Shown here piece after piece: positions 1 through 5,542 of a DNA stretch of 10,110 nt (positions within the stretch are counted from its first letter, which is position 1; each line of letters opens with the position of its first letter). Both the position numbers and the translations under genes were made by a program. The DNA is taken from the NCBI GenBank assembly GCA_030640215.1, contig DAOWJU010000347.1:1-10110 (forward strand). Direction: 5' to 3'. The notes below the pieces were generated by a model. That model did no database searches and was not told the DNA's origin. It saw only the letters and a list, made by a program, of their open reading frames with translations. The DNA is from Desulfuromonadales bacterium. Lineage in GTDB: Bacteria > Desulfobacterota > Desulfuromonadia > Desulfuromonadales > BM103.

Positions 1-2
1 CG

Positions 3-146
3 ATCAGCTTCCTCCACCCCTTCAACAGCAGGCGGCTGACCTTTGACACCGGGATGCCTGAAGATTTTGTCAGAATGTTGGGGCAGAAGCGAGCCAAGGT
101 TGTGTTTAACCTCGAATCGAAGGCAGCGAATATTGTTAAGACTTGA
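3..146 (+). CDS. C-terminal end of an unidentified protein (partial)
   Basis: The reading frame is open from base 3 and runs 47 codons to a TGA at 144-146; the 5' part lies outside the window. The other two plus-strand frames close early, at 37-39 and 56-58. The visible tail begins ISFLHPFNSRRLTFDTGMPE and ends in a basic, polar stretch (LGQKRAKVVFNLESKAANIVKT). I do not recognise the family and no catalytic motif is visible. It converges on the toxin-antitoxin operon, which lies on the other strand. It could be a whole gene's tail or a fragment left by the rearrangements that seem to have shaped this area. I see no convincing hairpin-plus-T-tract terminator right after the stop. Confidence 0.45.
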   Translation: MSFLHPFNSRRLTFDTGMPEDFVRMLGQKRAKVVFNLESKAANIVKT

Positions 147-253
147 TGATCGGGTTGGGGAACTTGTAGATATCGTTGGGCTTAGCCGTAACTTAATTTG
201 ATCAAAGCCGTTCAAAAAACACTCTCTAAAGAACATTGGAATAGGTATTATGT

Positions 254-347
254 CCCCCCTATTCGAACCCTGTCAAACGGGTCATGATTCCCCGAATAGA
301 GGGGTCAAATAGAGGGGGCAGGCTTGCGATTTGTTGATTTGACCTCT
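254..347. repeat. Overlapping inverted repeats, REP- or MITE-like
   Basis: Two inverted repeats share a central arm. Bases 255-265 (CCCCCTATTCG) pair with 294-304 apart from one mismatch. Bases 300-310 (AGGGGTCAAAT) pair with 337-347 (ATTTGACCTCT) with one G-T wobble. The second hairpin's loop contains the motif that recurs at 1960-1973. Competing hairpins around a fixed G-rich motif are typical of REP-like elements mobilised by Y1 (IS200-like or RAYT) transposases. No transposase is in the window, so that assignment is an inference. Confidence 0.5.
314..327 (+). repeat. Left copy of GGGG(G/T)CAGGCTTGC motif
   Basis: The sequence GGGGGCAGGCTTGC here matches GGGGTCAGGCTTGC at 1960-1973 at 13 of 14 bases and in the same orientation. 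The two copies bracket the toxin-antitoxin operon. From memory, very similar G-rich motifs occur beside IS200-like/REP-associated transposase genes in Desulfuromonas and Geobacter relatives; I cannot verify this here. Confidence 0.5.
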
Positions 348-417
348 TTGTTTGCTCCGAGTTCGAGGAACACCCTGCTTAACCACAGACCTCAAAGACC
401 GACAGCAATCAAAAGAA

Positions 418-1512
418 TCACACTGACCATTCGTAACGCTCTTTCAACTCGTTACAGTAACTAAAAGAGATTAAGCTATCATGCTGAAATCGTCCAACAA
501 CAAGACCTGGAGCAATATCTATCTCTTGCGCAAACTGCTTGATTAGCGCCCCAGTAAATTCGAAATAACGATCAGCAAACTCACCATATTCATTCTTCGG
601 TATTAAAAAATCTCCTGCGAACTTATTAGCCTCATCCTCTTTTTCACCCTCATTGCCTGAGACCAGGTCGACAAAGACATCTTTCTTGCCATGCAAAAGG
701 ATATGGCCCGCTTCGTGGAAGAAAGTGAACCAAAGATGATCATTGGTTTTATGACGCAAACTCAGCTGAATAAGAGCTTTGTTTTTGCTCAACCATTGGG
801 TCGCACCACTAGCTCTTGTCTTCGGTAGTTCAGGCACAAAAACCACTGCAACACCACATGCAGCACAGATTTCCTGTAGTTTTGGAACAAACACGTTCGG
901 ATCTGGTTCTAGGGTCAAACTACGGATCTCGGACAACGCCGCCTTGAACTTATCTTTCTTATACGGTGCACAATGTATCTCAGATGCGTCCATTTCACCT
1001 TGTCGCAACCACGCGGCCAAGGCAGCATCGTCCCAAGCAAAAGCTTTTGTTTGACGATAAGAGACAACCCGTGACTGCCAGAAACTCTGCCACTCCTTCG
1101 GTGAGGCGACACCGAAAAAGTTAAGTAGTTCTCTGACCTGCTCAACCTTGTCACGAGTTTTGGGAACCCAACCAAGTTTGCGCATCTGCGTTAAAGGGAA
1201 CTGATCGAGCCATGTGACTTGTTCCGCTAAATTCGCGCTTTCCCTAAGGCGGGCCAGATCAGTTTGATAGTTTCGCTCAAGGTTGTTCCAGAAAGAGGCT
1301 GGTACGCCAAGCACATGTTCAAATTGCAAAGCGGTGTCCGGTGTTATCGGGGCTTTACCCTTGATGATTTCATTTATGGTTTTAACTGGCCGTCCAGTTC
1401 TCTCTGCCAACTCTGCCTGCGACATCTCTCGATCCTCAAGGGTTTCAAGTAATGTCTCGCCGGGGAGAGAAATGTAATCTGGCACATATTGATTGCGAAT
1501 CATCTCAGTCAT
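418..1512 (-). CDS. higA: HigA-like antitoxin fused to an ImmA/IrrE metallopeptidase domain
   Basis: This 364-residue protein is the antitoxin and probable autorepressor of the operon. Residues about 24-80 form a HigA/XRE-type helix-turn-helix (EDREMSQAELAERTGRPVKT, then a second helix with INEIIKGKAPIT). Residues about 200-345 form an ImmA/IrrE-type protease domain with the zinc motif HEAGH at 266-270. The acidic EDEANKFAGDFL segment at 292-303 probably supplies the third zinc ligand. Simple HigA antitoxins are about 100 residues; this longer two-domain form is a recognised variant. The ATG at 1512 was chosen because GGTGGAG lies just upstream, the family match begins right after it, and it overlaps the toxin stop by 8 bases. 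The longer frame starting at 1632 would extend 128 bases into the toxin gene. Whether the protease domain cleaves anything is unknown. Confidence 0.88.
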   Translation of the reverse strand: MTEMIRNQYVPDYISLPGETLLETLEDREMSQAELAERTGRPVKTINEIIKGKAPITPDTALQFEHVLGVPASFWNNLERNYQTDLARLRESANLAEQVTWLDQFPLTQMRKLGWVPKTRDKVEQVRELLNFFGVASPKEWQSFWQSRVVSYRQTKAFAWDDAALAAWLRQGEMDASEIHCAPYKKDKFKAALSEIRSLTLEPDPNVFVPKLQEICAACGVAVVFVPELPKTRASGATQWLSKNKALIQLSLRHKTNDHLWFTFFHEAGHILLHGKKDVFVDLVSGNEGEKEDEANKFAGDFLIPKNEYGEFADRYFEFTGALIKQFAQEIDIAPGLVVGRFQHDSLISFSYCNELKERYEWSV

Positions 1513-1840
1513 GGTAGTTCTCCACCTCGAGAATGCGTACAGCTGTGATACTGCGCCATTCAAGGCCACCATCTTCTTTTCTTGGCATTGGATTATTAGC
1601 TGTTTCGAAAATAAGTCGATAAGGTTGGTCAAGATCTATTGCGAATGTTTCGGCACGGTTCTCAGATAGTTCATGAAGGTGCCCTGGCATATTTCGCAAA
1701 TCCTCTAGAACATTTGCAGCACGAAGAGCTTGCAATCTGCGGCCAATAATTTTGGCTCGACGATCACCATGACGTCTAATTAAAAGCTTTTGCGTATTGA
1801 ATTCTTTCTCGAGTTTGTTTGTTACAAATAAAACATCCAT
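1505..1840 (-). CDS. higB: HigB/RelE-family toxin
   Basis: This 111-residue basic protein is the toxin of a type II toxin-antitoxin pair; the family inhibits translation by cutting ribosome-bound mRNA. The diagnostic block is RRHGDRRAKIIGRRLQALRA (residues 22-41), followed by LEDLRNMPGHLHEL and the C-terminal half-motif FAIDLDQPYRLIFE (66-79). This pattern is typical of the 'plasmid maintenance killer' branch of RelE/HigB. The gene order, toxin first and overlapping the antitoxin by 8 bases, is the usual hig order. The ATG at 1840 lacks an obvious Shine-Dalgarno sequence, which may keep toxin output low. The frame is intact with no sign of inactivation. Confidence 0.9.
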   Translation of the reverse strand: MDVLFVTNKLEKEFNTQKLLIRRHGDRRAKIIGRRLQALRAANVLEDLRNMPGHLHELSENRAETFAIDLDQPYRLIFETANNPMPRKEDGGLEWRSITAVRILEVENYHD

Positions 1841-1857
1841 ATTGATTATGTCAACTA

Positions 1858-1886
1858 ATTTTATTAACGAATATCGTTAATAAAAT
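1858..1886. promoter_or_regulatory. Palindromic operator for the HigA-like repressor
   Basis: The arms ATTTTATTAACGA (1858-1870) and TCGTTAATAAAAT (1874-1886) are perfect reverse complements around the spacer ATA. The site covers part of the -10 box and the expected transcription start, 18 bases upstream of the toxin ATG. A dimeric helix-turn-helix antitoxin would bind here and exclude RNA polymerase. The role is inferred from position and symmetry. Confidence 0.75.
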
Positions 1887-1912
1887 ATAAGAACTCCCCC
1901 TCTGCGTGTCAA
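1884..1912 (-). promoter_or_regulatory. Sigma-70 promoter of the toxin-antitoxin operon
   Basis: Read on the minus strand, TTGACA (1912-1907) is followed by 17 bases and TATATT (1889-1884). This is a consensus -35, ideal spacing and a -10 with one mismatch. It predicts a start about 37 bases before the toxin ATG. The -10 overlaps the right arm of the palindrome below. Confidence 0.75.
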
Positions 1913-1925
1913 CAAAAATTTCCGG

Positions 1926-1945
1926 GACACTTACGCGTGAGTGTC
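1926..1945. repeat. 20-bp near-perfect palindrome next to the right repeat motif
   Basis: GACACT (1926-1931) pairs with AGTGTC (1940-1945), and the eight bases between continue the symmetry around ACGCGT with only G-T wobbles. It lies just upstream of the hig promoter -35. It could be part of a REP-like element or act as a weak terminator for the protease/FHA operon, since on the minus strand a T-run follows about nine bases later. Confidence 0.45.
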
Positions 1946-1959
1946 ATCAAAAGGCAAAA

Positions 1960-1973
1960 GGGGTCAGGCTTGC
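1960..1973 (+). repeat. Right copy of GGGG(G/T)CAGGCTTGC motif
   Basis: GGGGTCAGGCTTGC here matches the left copy at 314-327 with one difference, in direct orientation. It sits inside a small inverted repeat (GGCAA 1953-1957, TTGCC 1970-1974). It marks the boundary between the toxin-antitoxin module and the orphan ORF6N-like tail. Confidence 0.5.
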
Positions 1974-1990
1974 CAAACAGACTTTCTAAA

Positions 1991-2101
1991 CTAAGTCTTT
2001 ACCTCGCTGATATGTCCCACATCCTTTTCCATCTCAAACCCAATCGGCTCCTTCTCAACCTCATCAAAGCTCATAAGCTGACGAATAGCATCAAGCACCA
2101 C
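1991..2101 (-). pseudogene. Remnant resembling the C-terminal tail of an ORF6N/KilA-N domain protein
   Basis: On the minus strand 36 codons run from a GTG at 2101 to a TAG at 1993-1991, with an in-frame TGA immediately upstream at 2104-2102. The product contains VLDAIRQLMSFDEVEKEPIG followed by F and an acidic end. From memory, proteins with the ORF6N (KilA-N-type) domain commonly end in an 'F-x-A-I-R-Q-L-M ... P-I-G-F' block, and this matches well. There is no clear ribosome binding site and no DNA-binding domain, so I read it as the 3' remnant of a lost gene next to a repeat motif. It could instead be a short expressed frame on the FHA operon message. Confidence 0.45.
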
Positions 2102-2107
2102 TCAAAA

Positions 2108-3133
2108 TTAATCATCACTCTCTGCCACCTCAGCATCCACTTTATCCAACAACGTCTTCGCCTCAGCAAAAAACTCGTCGCTGCTCTGACTACCCACCAA
2201 CTTAAATGCTGGAGCCTTGAACGTCACGTCATAGCTGGGCTCATAATCAAAGTCCCCCTGCTGCGACAGATGAAACATCGCCATCAAGCCAACAATCACC
2301 GCCGACACACCAAAAGCACCTTTTAACAGTTGTTTTGGTAAAGCCAGAGAAGCGAAATGCAGATTCATGTAGAGAATAACGCCAATCAGCAGGAAGCTGA
2401 TGCCGTAGTTGAGCAGCGTATTGATTTCATCGAGACCAAAGGCAAAGGTGAAATAGGCAATACCCCATTCGTATAAAAACTGGACGAACAAGCCTGCGAA
2501 AGCAACGCTGCAGTGACACCAGAAATTCCACCGGTGCAGCATGACCCGGCTGGCAAACGACCAAAGCATTGCCCAAAGGCACACTATAACCAGTAGCCCG
2601 ACAACCTCTGGGAGCGCTTTCAGAATTTCATACTCGCGGGTTGTGTCAAGATAGTTATTCAACAAAAACAGGCCAGCCAACAGTAAAAAGCTTGTGACTT
2701 GAACCAGTGGCCGTTCTAACCAGCGGAGTAGGGCCAGACTTTTGCCGTCGATGCGGGTGGGTGCGACCGAGAACTGGGCACTGCGGAAGCGCAGTGTGGT
2801 TCGGCCTATACGCAACTGCTCGCCGCATTCCAGATTGAAAGGGGCATCAGAGACGGCACAGCCATCAACGTTAACTCCGTTGAGGCTTTGCCGATCGGCG
2901 ACCAGGATCTTTTCATCAGTCCATTGGAGGGTTAAGTGATGCGGGCAAATAAACGGATCGTCAATAATCAGATCGTTATCGTAAGCACGACCGACATGAA
3001 TGCGTCGACGGCTACGCACCGGGATGCGCTGTATCACCTTGCCACCCCGATTGAGGACTTCCAAATATCCTACCGGCCGGTCGTCTGGCAACGGGCTGGC
3101 CAGTTTGTCTGTGTTGAGTTTCAAGGCTTCCAT
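2108..3133 (-). CDS. FHA-domain integral membrane protein
   Basis: This 341-residue protein starts at an ATG preceded by GAGG inside the end of the protease gene. Residues about 44-115 are a forkhead-associated domain, a phosphothreonine-reading fold: VGRAYDNDLIIDDP (47-60), PHH (64-66), SLNGVNVDG (83-91). The arginine (R49) and the S-x-N-G block are present, but the usual Ser-Arg-x-His loop reads C-P-H-H. About five hydrophobic segments follow (roughly 143-161, 174-193, 207-230, 238-256, 271-288), then an acidic polar tail. With a cytoplasmic FHA domain, five passes would put the tail in the periplasm, where the co-encoded protease acts. I do not recognise a named family. It may sense a phosphorylated partner inside the cell and link it to protease activity; that is inference. 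Confidence 0.8.
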   Translation of the reverse strand: MEALKLNTDKLASPLPDDRPVGYLEVLNRGGKVIQRIPVRSRRRIHVGRAYDNDLIIDDPFICPHHLTLQWTDEKILVADRQSLNGVNVDGCAVSDAPFNLECGEQLRIGRTTLRFRSAQFSVAPTRIDGKSLALLRWLERPLVQVTSFLLLAGLFLLNNYLDTTREYEILKALPEVVGLLVIVCLWAMLWSFASRVMLHRWNFWCHCSVAFAGLFVQFLYEWGIAYFTFAFGLDEINTLLNYGISFLLIGVILYMNLHFASLALPKQLLKGAFGVSAVIVGLMAMFHLSQQGDFDYEPSYDVTFKAPAFKLVGSQSSDEFFAEAKTLLDKVDAEVAESDD

Positions 3134-4452
3134 TGGATTGCCTCGAGATAAGTTTGCGCAAACCGTTGCGCGTTTTCGTTACTGACACCGGCCAGGCTCA
3201 GGGTGGTATGCAGGGCTTCGTTATTTTTCAGCAGCGTCGTAGCGGTAAGGAACACATCGTAGAGGCCTTCGTACTTCTTGTAGCCGCGCAGGCAGAAAAT
3301 CACCTTCGCATCGACCTCACCGTGGGAGACAAAATCGCTACGACATTCGTAGTTGGTAAAACTCTCTTCTCTGCCTTTTAAGGTGAGATGCGGATTATTA
3401 ATGTGCTTTTCGAGAAAATTGTAAAAACGGATCGGATTGAGATCTTCGGTGGAAAAAAGTTCATGCCGGAAACGGATAATACCGGTCTCCTGCCGGGCGG
3501 ACAGGTAAATATCGTCGGAACTGGCACAACTCTGATAAACTTTTTCGTAAAGAACGTCCCGGTTGGGTTTGCTATCGCCCCAACATTTGATAAAGGGCGC
3601 CAGTTTACCGGGAAGTTGGTAGTTACCAATCGGTACAGAGGCAAAGGGAGCCTCCTGCAGCGTGGCCATATAGCTGGCCTGGTTGGCGAGCAGCTGATCG
3701 CGCACCGAAGCAACTAACGCTTCGGCATCAGGTGGCTCTTCGGGAACCTTGGTTAGCAAATCGATGACGTAGCTGACAGGTACCAGGAAACTGATCTGAT
3801 TACCAGCGGTTGAAACATTAACCCCGACAACCGCGCCGAGACGATTGAGCGTCGGGCCGCCACTCATGCCCGGATTGATCGAAGCGGTAAAATGAATCTT
3901 TTCGTAGAGAGATTTTTCCAGCAGTCCGTTGTAAGTTCCCTGAACGATCGTCAACCCCAGATCGTGGGGATTCCCGAACGAGAAGAGTTCCTCGCCCATG
4001 ACCGGTCTGGCTTCAGCCAGTTGGAGATAAGTGTCACGAGGCGTCGCTAGCTTGAGAACGGCCAGGTCGTGAACGACATCGACGGCCAGCAGGGTTAAAT
4101 CATCGGTCTCGCCACCATTGCCAACCAGCTCCGCGTAATAATTCTCCGGGCGACTGATCAGTTCGGCAATTACATGATAGTTGGTAACAATCAGGCCGTT
4201 TCCGCCAACCGAAAACCCGGAGCCGATTGATGACTTGGAACCGGAGCCGCGATCAACGATTCTGATTTGCAGGATATTGTCCTGGTAGGCGGCATAAATC
4301 TTCTCGGCGGTATCATCTGCCATACTGGCAGGGGCCCAGAGTAGCAGGCAGCCGAGAAGCATAGCGATTCTTAACGGCAACAAAAAACCGCCACATTCAC
4401 TCTTGGAGAGAACTGGCGGTCGATTATCAGTCTTACTTTTGAAGATGGTCAT
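3121..4452 (-). CDS. Secreted trypsin-like serine protease without a PDZ domain
   Basis: This 443-residue protein has a long N-region, then a hydrophobic signal segment (about 27-41) ending ASMA|DD, a likely signal peptidase I site near residue 45. The LLGC sequence in the hydrophobic core is less likely to be a lipobox. The protease domain spans about 48-235 with an HtrA/DegP-style triad: His93 in VTNYHVI, Asp129 in HDLAVLKL, Ser197 in PGMSGGP. No PDZ domain follows. The last 200 or so residues are unfamiliar, with cysteines at 290, 309, 370 and 387 that could form disulfides in the periplasm. The ATG at 4452 has AGGGGG upstream. The longer frame starting with TTG at 4521 is rejected because that TTG is part of the -35 box. 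The gene overlaps the FHA gene by 13 bases, so they are probably co-translated. Confidence 0.85.
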   Translation of the reverse strand: MTIFKSKTDNRPPVLSKSECGGFLLPLRIAMLLGCLLLWAPASMADDTAEKIYAAYQDNILQIRIVDRGSGSKSSIGSGFSVGGNGLIVTNYHVIAELISRPENYYAELVGNGGETDDLTLLAVDVVHDLAVLKLATPRDTYLQLAEARPVMGEELFSFGNPHDLGLTIVQGTYNGLLEKSLYEKIHFTASINPGMSGGPTLNRLGAVVGVNVSTAGNQISFLVPVSYVIDLLTKVPEEPPDAEALVASVRDQLLANQASYMATLQEAPFASVPIGNYQLPGKLAPFIKCWGDSKPNRDVLYEKVYQSCASSDDIYLSARQETGIIRFRHELFSTEDLNPIRFYNFLEKHINNPHLTLKGREESFTNYECRSDFVSHGEVDAKVIFCLRGYKKYEGLYDVFLTATTLLKNNEALHTTLSLAGVSNENAQRFAQTYLEAIQWKP

Positions 4453-4492
4453 GTTTCCCCCTATAAAAACACAACACTTTAAAATCATATGT

Positions 4493-4521
4493 GTTTTAGT
4501 CTTTTTGCCGAATATTGTCAA
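4493..4521 (-). promoter_or_regulatory. Promoter of the protease/FHA operon
   Basis: On the minus strand TTGACA (4521-4516) is followed by 17 bases and TAAAAC (4498-4493). The -35 is consensus and the -10 matches four of six bases. The predicted start, near 4486, leaves a leader of about 34 bases before the AGGGGG ribosome site and supports the ATG at 4452. Confidence 0.55.
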
Positions 4522-4632
4522 ACCTTAAGCCTCAGGGTCACGGGATACTAACGGGAGGAGCTCTGGTGACAATAATAATCAGGGTTGCGCTGGCCCGTTC
4601 TCATTGACAAACAGTGCAGGCAGGCCTGTGGA

Positions 4633-4641
4633 TGTTATAAT
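4633..4641 (+). promoter_or_regulatory. Extended -10 promoter of the small cysteine-rich gene
   Basis: TGTTATAAT is a consensus TATAAT (4636-4641) with the TG-N extension just upstream. Transcription would start near 4648, 25 bases before the ATG. The nearby TTGACA at 4604-4609 is 26 bases from the -10, too far to be its partner; extended -10 promoters do not need a good -35. Confidence 0.6.
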
Positions 4642-4672
4642 CAAACAAGCCCACTTCATAACAGGAGATCCC

Positions 4673-4867
4673 ATGTCAGATTCCGTGAAAACCGAATGTA
4701 AAGATCCAGCAGGGCATTGGCTGCATATCTGCAAGCTGAGGGAACAGGGTAAAAAGAAAGAAATTGCCGACCTTATGGCGGATCCTGGCCACACTTGTCT
4801 TAACTGTAATGCCGTGACGAAACACGCTGAGAATCTCTGTAACCCAAGTCCGTTCATCAAAGTTTGA
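4673..4867 (+). CDS. Small cysteine-rich protein, possible zinc-binding
   Basis: This 64-residue protein starts at an ATG with AGGAGAT seven bases upstream. It has cysteines at 9, 20, 42, 45 and 56. The TCLNCNAVTKHAENLC segment contains a C-x2-C pair with a further Cys and several His nearby, which suggests a small zinc ribbon or a redox/metal site. The middle is highly charged (KLREQGKKKEIADLM), probably helical. No signal peptide is visible, so it is likely cytoplasmic. It is monocistronic, with its own promoter and terminator, divergent from the protease operon. Short proteins with this CxxC...LC pattern seem familiar from Geobacter-type genomes, but I cannot name a function. Confidence 0.75.
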   Translation: MSDSVKTECKDPAGHWLHICKLREQGKKKEIADLMADPGHTCLNCNAVTKHAENLCNPSPFIKV

Positions 4868-4937
4868 TGTTTCTGGAAGGCTTGACAGAAGTCTCATGAT
4901 CAGGCGCCTGTTACCCAGGCGGCCAGGCTGGATAAAG

Positions 4938-4965
4938 AGAGCCCGCCAATTCTTTGGCGGGCTCT
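4938..4965. terminator. Strong bidirectional hairpin terminator
   Basis: AGAGCCCGCCAA (4938-4949) and TTGGCGGGCTCT (4954-4965) form a perfect 12-bp GC-rich stem with a TTCT loop. On the plus strand CTCTTACTCCTTT runs off the stem; on the minus strand the tail is TTTATCC. It stands between convergent genes, the cysteine-rich gene on plus and the methyltransferase on minus, and would end both. The T-tracts are modest but the stem is very stable. Confidence 0.8.
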
Positions 4966-5041
4966 TACTCCTTTGGGGCAATGCGTTCAAAGTGACACAA
5001 TAGTAATGCGTCATCGAATTACGGATTGTCAGGTCAGCAAC

Positions 5042-5542
5042 TCACCCGTTGGGAAACTGTCGGCAGTATTCGTAGAGCGCCATGCTGGCTGCGGTTGCGG
5101 CGTTGAAGCTGTGAGGAAGGCCGTAGACAGGGATTTCCACCACATCGTCCAATAGCTCCAGAATCTCCGGGGTTAACCCGGTGCGCTCGTTGCCCACGAC
5201 CAGGACCGTGCGCCGCGCAAAAGTATAGCTATGCATGCTGGTTGAATTCGTGGTCTGCTCAAGGCCCACTAAGCGATAACCGTCGCTGCGTAACTTGCGC
5301 AGGACCGGAGCCAGGCTGCGGTGAATGGAAACCTCAAGCTCTTCCGCTCCATTGCGGGCAATTTTTGAGATCAGAGTTGCATTGCCGGTCAAGATAAGTC
5401 GCTCGACAGCGCAGGCACTTGCTGTCCTGGCGACACTCGAAATGTTGATGTTGCTGCGCATGGGGGCACAGGCGACAATAAGCTCGCGTGCACGGTTGAG
5501 CGCAGAGCCGTCCTTGTGGCGCTGGTGTTCGAATTGGTTCAT
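5042..5542 (-). CDS. SPOUT-family RNA 2'-O-methyltransferase (TrmH/SpoU type)
   Basis: This 166-residue protein probably transfers a methyl group from S-adenosylmethionine to a ribose 2'-OH in tRNA or rRNA. The three SpoU motifs are present: N31-INISSVAR39-TA (motif 1), VLVVGNERTGL at 113-123 (motif 2, with Glu119) and EIPVYGLPHSFNAATAASMA at 136-155 (motif 3, where Ser145 and Asn147 follow the usual S-x-N pattern). It is a compact version with no N-terminal RNA-binding domain, similar in size to TrmL-type enzymes, so the substrate cannot be read from sequence. The ATG at 5542 overlaps the truA stop as ATGA and has AAGGG upstream. It is last in the operon, before the terminator. Confidence 0.9.
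   Translation of the reverse strand: MNQFEHQRHKDGSALNRARELIVACAPMRSNINISSVARTASACAVERLILTGNATLISKIARNGAEELEVSIHRSLAPVLRKLRSDGYRLVGLEQTTNSTSMHSYTFARRTVLVVGNERTGLTPEILELLDDVVEIPVYGLPHSFNAATAASMALYEYCRQFPNG

Larger units (their letters stand above)
147..417. other. Intergenic DNA with overlapping hairpins, no gene seen
   Basis: This 271-base gap separates the unidentified plus-strand tail from the 3' end of the antitoxin gene. No convincing reading frame is present on either strand. It holds two competing hairpins and a motif that recurs on the far side of the toxin-antitoxin operon; these are listed separately. Confidence 0.6.

Noticed and set aside
1513..1632. 40-residue N-terminal extension of the antitoxin
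   Set aside because: It would overlap the toxin gene out of frame by 128 bases. The ATG at 1512 has a good ribosome site and begins the family match.
1937..2326. 129-codon plus-strand frame
   Set aside because: It runs antisense to the FHA gene tail and across the repeat region; composition is non-protein-like (Leu, His, Lys rich).
3388..3717. 109-codon plus-strand frame
   Set aside because: It is a mirror of the protease C-terminal region, with no ribosome site and no family match.
4453..4521. Longer protease start with TTG at 4521
   Set aside because: That TTG is the first part of a consensus -35 TTGACA. The ATG at 4452 has AGGGGG just upstream.
4604..4641. TTGACA plus TATAAT as a standard promoter
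   Set aside because: The spacing is 26 bases, far from 17. I call an extended -10 promoter instead.
4604..4672. Longer start (TTG at 4604) for the cysteine-rich protein
   Set aside because: It lies upstream of the extended -10 promoter and has no ribosome site, while the ATG at 4673 has AGGAGAT.
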